Assembly (NCBI GenBank): GCA_002205965.3
Contig: NADL03000118.1
Span: forward strand, 124,001 to 188,000
Reading direction: 5' to 3'
DNA from: Kappaphycus alvarezii
Lineage: Eukaryota > Rhodophyta > Florideophyceae > Gigartinales > Solieriaceae
Length of the DNA stretch: 64,000 bases
Made by a program: the position numbers and the translations under genes. A model generated the notes under the pieces. The model worked only from the letters and a program-made list of their open reading frames with translations. It searched no databases and was not told where the DNA came from. Shown here piece by piece: positions 56,170 to 64,000 of the stretch. The first letter of the stretch is position 1, and every line of letters starts with the position of its first letter.

Positions 56170-57590
56170 TGAAAAAAGCTCTCACCGCTGATAATTGGCG
56201 ATTCCTTTTTTTGTTGAAACTATTTTATCGTATCAATATCCAAGAACAATACACCGCAAACTTTCCTCTAGTTTAAATGTCTGGTCGTTTTAGGACAAAG
56301 GAAGTTCTTTAACGCTGGTATCTAAGATCGGTTCTCCATTTTCGGGCAGCCCTAGGTCTCCTGTGTTGCCCTCCAAGTCCTAATAATACGGGAGCTCCAC
56401 AATGCTCCGCCCTCTGTTCTCAGCCCTCTCTCATCATCTCATACGTCAACTCGAGTTAAGATCTACTGTCTGTTGTGATTTAAAATTCGGATATAGTTCA
56501 ATTCGAATGGGTGACTAATTCGAATCTGTTTCCGATTGCATTCTTTTGACCATCTTCCTAACGAGTGGAGATCAATTCCGCCTCTAATTTACTGTTACGA
56601 TACGAGTATAAGTAGCCAGATCTCTTCTTGGTCAAAAAGTAAAAAAGGGAGCAACCAAGTTTAGTCTAACATAGCATCGTGAGCTTTCTCGCATTCTGAC
56701 GTATTTTTGTCCTTGACTTAGCATGTATTCGCTCTTCCCTCTTCGTCCATTCAACTTGTTACACTAATTTAAAAACTCTTTTTTCTCCTCCCTAAGTTTT
56801 TCAACACCAAGGTCTCTCGCAATGAAACTGCAGCCTGAGCCCAAATAGAGATCGGCACTAACTTAAGGCGTTTCATGCCTCAGCCCATTATTCACCGGCT
56901 ATCCAGATAATAGGAATTATCTGACGTTTTTCTCCCACATCAAGTGACTTTCGGCAGTCCAAATAGAAAGATGATCGTTGTTTACAGTTCTTGCTTTCCG
57001 TCCTCTACTGACAAATACTAAGCACTGAATCAAGACTATTCCACCAACGCTTTCAATAACGCCTTCAGCAACGCTAAACACGGATTAATCTCAGTATGAA
57101 GAGCCCTAAATGTCTCAGATTGTTTGTTAGGCGCGTGCTCATAGGAACGGATTTTCTGTCGCCGTCATCTACAGACTTTTAGTTTACTGTACTACTCCCC
57201 TTGTCCAAAATTGCTCATAGTTTCGGTCCTTCCTCGTCCTCCGAGAGCCTTGCTTATCATTACCACGGTCCTCTCCAAATTTACTTCCATTTTATCTAGA
57301 TATTTTTATACTGTATCTACCCCTCTGAATCGATCTCGAATCAAGTTCTTTTCCCCTTTTAGCTTACCTCCTCCTCAAGTTCGTTATTTTTTAGAAAAGG
57401 GCGCAAATGAACTACTACAGAATCCTTGCAGATTTATTTTACCTATTCCTAATCTATAGAACCTGCTCCGGGAGCCTATTTAAACCCCTTTATTCCAAGT
57501 TTCAAACGTCCCCGATCATTTTACTCATCATCCCTCTCACCTTTCGCACCCAAAACACCCTCCATTGCCTCCCATTCCCAAAGCCTACCA
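56170..57590. other. Region without a recognisable gene
   Basis: AT-rich; no convincing frame or element end. A short pyrimidine-rich open stretch lies at 57211-57459. Confidence 0.35.
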
Positions 57591-57593
57591 AAA

Positions 57594-58566
57594 TGACCAA
57601 TCTAGGCCCCTCCAAAGTCATTTCCAAAAATCGCCATCCCCGCCCCCTAAACTCTACTCCCCTACTCCCTTTCGGACCTACTGACCGTGATGACTACCTG
57701 CTCCGGTAAGCCAAAACGAAGTTGATCGAATTCGTGCGTCGCATTTTTATTGTTGATGAGGCGGAGGAGGTAGGTAAGGGGCGGGAGTGGACCATCGAGG
57801 AGGGAGCTGGGGAGATCTTCGAGGAGTGGGTAGCCCCTGAATTGGTCTACGAGGCTAGTAACGAGGAGGAGGATGAGGACGAGGACGAGGTGGATGAGGG
57901 AAAAGGGAGCATGCAAAGTGTTGGAGTGGTGGGGCCTGGACTGGAGAGTATGGAACAAGTGGTGCAGACGCTGGAACCGGATGGAGATATCTTCAGTAGT
58001 TTAGAAATCTCCTAGGAGGAAACAGAGGGCTATGAGCCGTTCGCAGATACTTGTGGGGACTGTTCGGGCAGCATGGATATTTTGGAGTAGTCATTTTGAT
58101 CTGATTTAGAGAATGGGAAATAAGAGGACCTCATTGATTTTTAGTTTCTTAAGTATCTTTTGTTTAGAGTATATCTTCCATACAAATTGTTTTTATGCAT
58201 TTCCTGGTACCTTCTGTAGTTTTGTTCGGACTTTAGGGGTAGCTAAAAGTCTATATAAGCTGAGTAAATTGCTTCCTCATGGAGAGGTCAAGCAAGTTGG
58301 TAGACAACTTCAAGCTAAGTCCCGTGTAGTAGAAAGTTGAGAGTCAGCTTCAGACCCAAGAAAAACTTTTTCCTACGCTGGTCACAGAGCATCAGGGGTA
58401 GACCCTGCCCCTTCCATACCTGCTTGTAGACCTCTCAACTCTCTTTCATATAAAATCCTTTTTGTTCGTTCAACTGTACCCCTGTAGCACTTTTGTCGCT
58501 TGCAACACCTCCTGCTTGGGGTAGTTGGGTCTGAGTATCTCTTCTTCCGAAGATTTACCCCTATCA
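57594..58566 (+). mobile_element. Long-TIR family A3, best-kept acidic ORF
   Basis: The ORF begins MTNLGPSKVISKNRHPRPLN at an ATG (57594). After one stop it continues from about 57722 as KLIEFVRRIFIVDEAEE, then GREWTIEEGAGEIFEEWVAP and an extremely acidic Glu/Asp run, ending GDIFSSLEIS at 58015. About 140 residues, net strongly negative. No known domain; the short helical core before the acidic run is the only conserved part across copies. The right terminal repeat spans 58224-58566 and carries CTATATAAGCTGAG at its inner side. A left repeat was not seen, so this may be a one-ended copy. Confidence 0.55.
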
Positions 58567-58708
58567 AAGTTCTCACTTCATTCATTTCTTCTAAGGTGCA
58601 TTCCGATCCGACATCTTTGAAGAATTTTTCATACATAGAGAGAGGAGTACGCATCAAGGGGACTTCTTTTCAGTTCTTCTTTTTTGACTTATCCTGTACC
58701 CGCGTAAT

Positions 58709-60250
58709 TTGGACCTTCAACAGCGATTCCTAAACATTTGTCTCAAATACTGGTACGCTGACGATTTCAATTTTGTTGTAATAATCTCTGTTTACAAAGT
58801 TTTTATCGGTGTTATTTCAAATTTGGGCGTCAATCCCAGTGTTCGAGTGAATTTATCCAAGATTTCAGTAGGTTGGCATTTACCTCGCCCCCTATCCCTG
58901 TCCTCGGTTCCGTACCTTCCCTGTACTGCGCAAATCCGCCCACGCATTACTGTTTTGTGTGTGCCTACTTGCAAGATTTCCACATGTAAATCTGGTATCC
59001 AGTCCGTCACCTCCTCCTCTTCTCTTCCCTGGGAACAACTCTCCGATCTTCGCATCCCACAACTCGTTTACCAAATTATTCGCCACTGTGTAGGAGCCTA
59101 TTCTTTGCTCTACTTAGCTCGATTTACTTCAATGCATGCTAGTCTTTCTGAACCCGACATATTCGACCCGGAATGCAGAGGGTCCTAAGTTTGAATGCTG
59201 AAATTCCCTCCCATTCCCGGAAGCTCGCCCTGTTACCTCTCCGAATGGGGGCTTGAGCTCACTTCCACATCACTACTAAGAAACTTCTGCTACATCTCTC
59301 CTGCTTTATCTAGCCTCATACTGATTCAAATCGTTCTCCTCTGTATTCCTTTTCCTACGGAGAGCCCCATTCAAACACTTTCCAAGTCTTACGGCCTCTT
59401 CCTTCCCCTCCAGCTCTCTGCTCTTTTTTATTCCGCCTTTTACCCGCCACCTGATCTCAAGCTGTTAACCGCAACTGAAATGGGATACCATAATGAGCAT
59501 CATCCAAGCATCGCTGATATTTACCACCCATCATCTTCTGTACCACCGTCAATTTCATAACCGCTGGACATAAATTTCATCTTCCAGCTGCTTTTAAAAA
59601 TAACTGCCCTCCTTTAGAGCTACTTGGTAACACATGTTCTGGCCAAGATATGATTAATTTTTCCTTCGTGTCGGAAGCCAAAAGTTCTCTATCGCCGAGA
59701 AATACTTTCTCATTCTCATCTCTCAATGTCGAGTGACTCCCGTCCCTGACATACTTGGTAGCCACGCCACGGTTGTACTCCACTTAATGGCCCTGGTAGA
59801 GGTAAAAGAATGCCCCACGATCGCTTTTTATCTAAACTAACTACTCTTGAGATAGCTTTCCGTCCAGTTCGGGAATGCAAATTCCAGCAGAAATTCCATC
59901 TCTTTTTCTCGGTCCGCCACCACCCAGACCTCTTCATAGATGACCTCCACTTCACTTTGCACCCCAAGGGTTCTAAAAGACACTATTAGACCTTAATTCC
60001 AGTTCCCACCCCCATACAGGGTTCTAAAAGACACTATTAGACCTTAATTCCAGTTCCCACCCCCATACAATCGTCTAAGAACTCACCGCCCTCCTTTCAC
60101 AAACTGAATAGAGATGATTTCGCTACTGTGGTTTATGTAACGAGCTCCACATGGATTCCCACCCTATGGTTTCGGATATCAATGGCTCAGTCGGTCCACA
60201 GATGGAGACCGTTCTGCTTCTAATACATCAATACATTGCTTCCCGAAAGG
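58709..60250 (+). mobile_element. Third LINE remnant (same superfamily)
   Basis: A single frame runs from 58709 to 59560 with only two stops close together near 59188. It starts near the reverse-transcriptase motif C, YWYADDFNFVV (58747-58780), followed by SNLGVNPSVRVNLSKISVGW, which fits the motif D/E region. LVYQIIRHCVGAYSLLYLAR, a spacer and DIFDPEC match AFQLLRNCFGVCKLGYLLRV, a spacer and MFDDMMERC in the LINE at 33.1 kb. SEWGLELTSTSLLRNFCYIS corresponds to the following conserved block. Later coding-like stretches in other frames extend to about 60250 (RGKRMPHDRFLSKLTTLEIA and VRHHPDLFIDDLHF). A zinc cluster and endonuclease core were not recognised. Decayed and 5'-truncated. Confidence 0.5.
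59968..60069 (+). repeat. 51-bp tandem duplication inside the LINE remnant
   Basis: Two identical 51-bp units (59968-60018, 60019-60069) beginning GGGTTCTAAAAGACACTATT. The length is exactly 17 codons and perfect identity implies a recent duplication. Confidence 0.92.
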
Positions 60251-60269
60251 TACTAATGTGTTCCAAACA

Positions 60270-62220
60270 TGTATACACTGAGAAAATAAAAAGGTAGAGA
60301 ATCAATTTTGAGTACAAGGTATCATTTTGAAAGAAAATTAAAAATTTTATTGAAAGTCAAAAATACATGGTTAGTGTTTACCAATTTAGAATAAGGTGGC
60401 AGTAATTCATGGCTGCGAACATAAAGATTCCGATAGATACCATTTGCGATTCTGAAGACTAATCTGCTACAACTTATCAGTTCTTGAATACTGTCTCATA
60501 TGAGAAAACTGAAACTGCTTTGAGACATTGAGATCAATTAATGAATGACTTCATCCATTCTGCTTTGTCTTTGAGCTATGTATGTGCATAGGAAAGAGCA
60601 TTTCTAAACAATGGGTATAAAGGCATTCTCACATGTCCTCCCGCTCAGCTTCATGATTTGAAGGGAAAAAGCAAATTTAATTTATTTAAAAAGTGTAGCC
60701 ATTGTCTACTTGACCACAATTGAAATGGCAGTTTGAATCTTGGTATAAAATATAGTGAAAGTTCTACTCTAGATAGGGAACATCATCCTATTCCAGCTAA
60801 GAGACTGTTACATTCAAATCGCTAATTCAGTTAACGAGGATACAACTGATGACCGATCTCTTGGCCGCTTCTTGGAGATATTGCCCATATAGATGAATGG
60901 TCTTAAATGTTTTCGTTTATGCAGCCAATATTGCCATAGTCTTGGGATGGAAATTCACTCATTGTTCCAATGAGGTTCAGGCCCAAACTTTTTGTCAATG
61001 CGGAATTGTTAAAAGTGAAAGTGAGACAGTAAGGAGATTTGGCTTTTTTTCTTCGGTGTTCATATAAAAATGGAAGCCTGAAAAATATTTAACGATTTTT
61101 GACTGAAAAGACCTTGGATACCTTGAAACGTTACCTGCCGGTGCAATATCGAACATGTTGAGCTCTGCAAAATAGTCCCACGAAGCGAGGACGACATGGT
61201 TAGTCTTGTTAGTCATTACAATCAGATCTACATACCGTACGAAAACTTTACTTCTACACACGTTCAAAACATTTATGAGTCTATGAACCGTATCTTTTAT
61301 TCAATTGTTCATAGAAATGTACATTTTAACACTCTACCACGGTCTGAAACTAGTAAAATTATTGACAATTCTCACAAGCATGTCTGAGGAAAATGGTAAT
61401 ATTCTAATATTAAGACTATGGTTTAGCGCGATAAACGCTGAAACTGTGATTTGCAGAAATACCTAACTTTTATATCGGCTAGGTATCCACATCTTCGAAC
61501 AACTGCAGAACATAAGAACTACAAGAGAGTCTATCTTAATGCTATGATTTTCCATTTAAATAATTTTTTGCATCAGTTACTTTCACTGGCAAAATAATAT
61601 TGTCTTCCACATTATCGATTCAATATCAAAATAATCTACAAGTGATTCCGTAGAAAGTATCTCAATGTTAAATGCTACACTCTTGGTTGAATCTTTGCTG
61701 AGGAGACAGTTATAGACTCCGTAAATTGTTCTGTCTGGACCGACCTTCGATACATTTTTAGTTTTGGTCGTATCTTTAACATCACAGTATTGATGCCAGA
61801 CTGCCAAAAAGACACAAAAATGCTATTTAATCTAAAACCTATTCACCGTGACATTTCTATAACTGTAAAGGCGAAGCAGTAACTAAAATCTGCAAGTGGC
61901 AAACGGTTTTTAGTACAAGCCACCTTACATATTTAAAATGACCTTTACGGTAAGTATTTCTGCTCGCCTCACGAACTTGCGAATGGTTAGACAACACATG
62001 TTGATAGCTCTTTATTTCATTTTCATCTCCCAGCTGGAATCATACACTCCCAAGAAACTTTAATTTCCACTTTTAATCTTAACCTCATTCTTCGTTCCAA
62101 TTAATTTTCTGAAGCATTGCTTATTATTGGTGATCTGGGGTAAACGTTCGTCAAAAAAGTACCGAACAGAGGAAAAAGTCATCTCCGCAAGCTGTATTGG
62201 AGCATTGTGAGACATTATTT
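60270..62220 (-). other. AT-rich stretch with possible spliced minus-strand gene
   Basis: Two minus-strand open stretches look partly like exons. 61807-61583 follows an acceptor-like TTTTGTGTCTTTTTGGCAG and reads WHQYCDVKDTTKTKNVSKVG then IYGVYNCLLSKDSTKSVAFN. 61267-60995 contains SWDYFAELNMFDIAPAG, a possible 57-nt GT..AG intron ending TATTTTTCAG, and FHFYMNTEEKKPN. The plus strand over 61196-61387 is also open, so the strand is not certain. No family is recognised. Confidence 0.25.
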
Positions 62221-62227
62221 TCTATGA

Positions 62228-63320
62228 TTGTCCCCGGAAAGGATGAAAGAAAGCTTAAAGTTGCTTTCCGATATGTCAGGCTTTCTATTACTGAGTAGAC
62301 ACTATCCAAAAATATTCAAGAGGAAATTGAGGCACTTTCTCCAAGTGATAGACCGGATATATCTTCCAAGGGTAAAACACCCAAACCTTTTTCCCTTTCT
62401 CCAAGTCTTGATGAGTGTAGTGTTGAACTGTGTAATGATCATGGAACTAGAGAAATCTGAAAATTTAAGGGTGAACGTACCAATGCTTAATGGTCTGGTG
62501 GCATAAAATCTAAGGATTTTGAAACTTCTCTTAATTCAGATGATGATGATGATAAGTTTGTTTTATCACCAAATATTGGTGATAGAAAATTTTGGTGATG
62601 GCGTTGAGAAGTAAAAAATTACCGAATGATAAATTCTATCCTGGTTTAATTTCTTTCATTAACGGAAGTGATGATAACTGCAGTGAACTGGACAAGGAGA
62701 CAATTAATTGATCTGAAGAAAGTATGGATATATGCATAGCAAGACATCGTTCCTTTGGAAACGTTTAGACTGCAGAGGAATATCTGAGCATCTCTGAGCT
62801 GTATATTATTTTTTCTTCTCACGTTACTGATTCTTGCCACAAAAATTTCTTGCGCTGCCAAAATCAAAGGCTTCCATCCTTCCCGCTCTTGTTTGCTTCT
62901 GCAAAGGAAGAATCGGAATTTAAAGAAATTACTAAGGTTATTCTAGATTCAAAAATATCACCAAATCCTAATATTATTTCTAGTCTCATTACTCACAAAA
63001 TGAAGTAAAATATCGACCTCTCTTTAAATAAAAGCAAGAATTGTTATCTCAATGAAACGAGGACTCTGGACGACATCAACTCGAGAAATAGTCATCCCCA
63101 TGCCTTCCAACTGGGATTAGTATCCTGATTCTGCTGCCCTTGATTTTCAGTACCCAGCGATATCAGATTTCAATAGTCCTTTTGTTCAAACTGGAGATGG
63201 TACAGGAGACGTCTTCCTTGTGCTATCTCGTGAGAGTATTGATAAGCAAAATTACCGGCTAGAGTCGAAAGCTAAATATGGTCTCTTTCATGCAAGTTTA
63301 AAGTCGAAAAATGAGTAATC
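62228..63320 (+). pseudogene. Decayed acidic, serine-rich gene
   Basis: Plus-strand coding-like segments carry several in-frame stops: EEIEALSPSDRPDISSKGKT, KSKDFETSLNSDDDDDKFVL (near 62505-62565), then in one frame from about 62605 SKKLPNDKFYPGLISFINGS, EEYLSISELYIIFSSHVTDS, FASAKEESEFKEITKVILDS and NETRTLDDINSRNSHPHAF. In another frame, 63124-63318 reads ISDFNSPFVQTGDGTGDVFL and ends KASLKSKNE-like. Four or more stops in otherwise steady reading mark an old pseudogene. It is rich in Ser, Asp and Glu with no recognisable domain. It could be a host gene or element-derived. Confidence 0.4.
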
Positions 63321-63329
63321 ATGCCTTGT

Positions 63330-64000
63330 CATAGGGTTGGAAATAGCGTCATAGGAAAGGAGAAACTACTAACTACCAGAGAAGAGTGTCGTTGCGAGCG
63401 AATAAAGTGATACGATAGATATTTACGGAAAAAGCCAAGGAGTTGACTTGAAAGATGAGAGACTGTTCAATAAATCGACTCTGAAGGGCCATGATTTATC
63501 ATCTTGCTTAGAAACCAAGAATGTGATTACAGATATTGGTTTGAAGTTTTCCCCCAGTGTTCCTTTACTTTCCTGACGGAATCAATTATTCAGCTTATAT
63601 ACTTTTTCTAAATTAAAATATAGATTTAACTAATAAAAGAAACAGAAAAGTAGGACAAGACTTCATATGGACGCAACGAGTTTGACAAAAGATACTTGAA
63701 AAAGGAAATTAAGAAAATCTAATTCTCAAAATTTTCATCCACTAGGTCAGAGTCTAGCACATCACTTGAGACATCAAAAGTACCCAAGTCGCCCATACAT
63801 ATACCCGTGAATGACTTTTGATTGCTTAACCTTTCTACAATGAATACAGGTCACCTCAACCCCCTTCATTCGGGTCCATGACTGGGACCACCTGGTCCAG
63901 CAAGTAAATTTCACCACCTCCAATTCGACGCATTTTGAAATCTCTCGCTCATCTGAGGGCTTGCCCGATTCTTCTCCTCCCGCCGCGGGCTCTTCCCCGG
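63330..64000. other. Window end, no gene assigned
   Basis: AT-rich up to about 63850, then a GC-richer end. The last 150 bp read openly in one plus frame but run off the window. Confidence 0.3.

Noticed and set aside
58792-59055. Minus-strand ATG-started 87-codon frame resembling a KOW-type domain
   Set aside because: The plus strand over the same bases is open for far longer and matches the LINE reverse-transcriptase region, so this is a shadow.
1-64000. CRISPR arrays, bacterial operons, rRNA genes, riboswitches, telomere repeats
   Set aside because: Looked for and not seen; repeats present are element ends, tandem duplications or hairpins.

Overview
This is eukaryotic nuclear DNA. Long stretches hold no gene, coding pieces are short and split between frames, GT..AG introns can be proposed, and the recognisable content is almost all mobile-element debris. 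The element mix is PIF/Harbinger, two hAT fragments, a large Tnp2-like DNA transposase with a neighbouring SET-domain gene, restriction-like-endonuclease LINEs, one Ty3/gypsy element, tRNA-like sequences and a family with very long inverted repeats. This suits a repeat-rich protist, oomycete-like organism or early-diverging fungus; the sequence alone does not settle which. Two candidate introns are only 20 and 26 nt.

Layout. 0-3 kb: no gene seen. 2.87-4.72 kb: decayed hAT transposase (minus) with a tRNA-like sequence in its 3' flank. 5-12.7 kb: AGATCT-rich DNA with several unrecognised open stretches. 13.2-14.3 kb: second hAT-like fragment. 14.7-15.2 kb: a one-way cluster of CGCAA words. 15.86-17.97 kb: decayed Tnp2-like transposase (plus), facing a broken SET-domain gene (minus, 18.78-19.58 kb). 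20.4-25.95 kb: three unrecognised decayed gene clusters. 26.8-27.4 kb: a dense array of short hairpins. 27.5-31.86 kb: a CCAAT-rich promoter-like stretch and a small spliced gene whose last exon is split by a PIF/Harbinger element with matching inverted ends and a TTA target duplication.

32.7-34.8 kb: two different LINE copies back to back. 35.6-36.9 kb: a casein-kinase-1-like gene, the best candidate for a host gene. 38.0-39.3, 41.6-42.9, 52.9-56.1 and 57.6-58.6 kb: copies of one family with inverted repeats of about 345 bp and an acidic open frame, one copy apparently nested in another. 45.2-51.9 kb: a fossil Ty3/gypsy element with long terminal direct repeats. 58.7-60.25 kb: a third LINE. 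62.2-63.3 kb: a decayed acidic, serine-rich gene.

The genes do not form a pathway. The window is best read as layered insertions around very few host genes: the CK1-like kinase, the small gene split by Harbinger and perhaps the 62-63 kb pseudogene. All calls come from reading the sequence by eye; family names rest on motifs, not on database searches.
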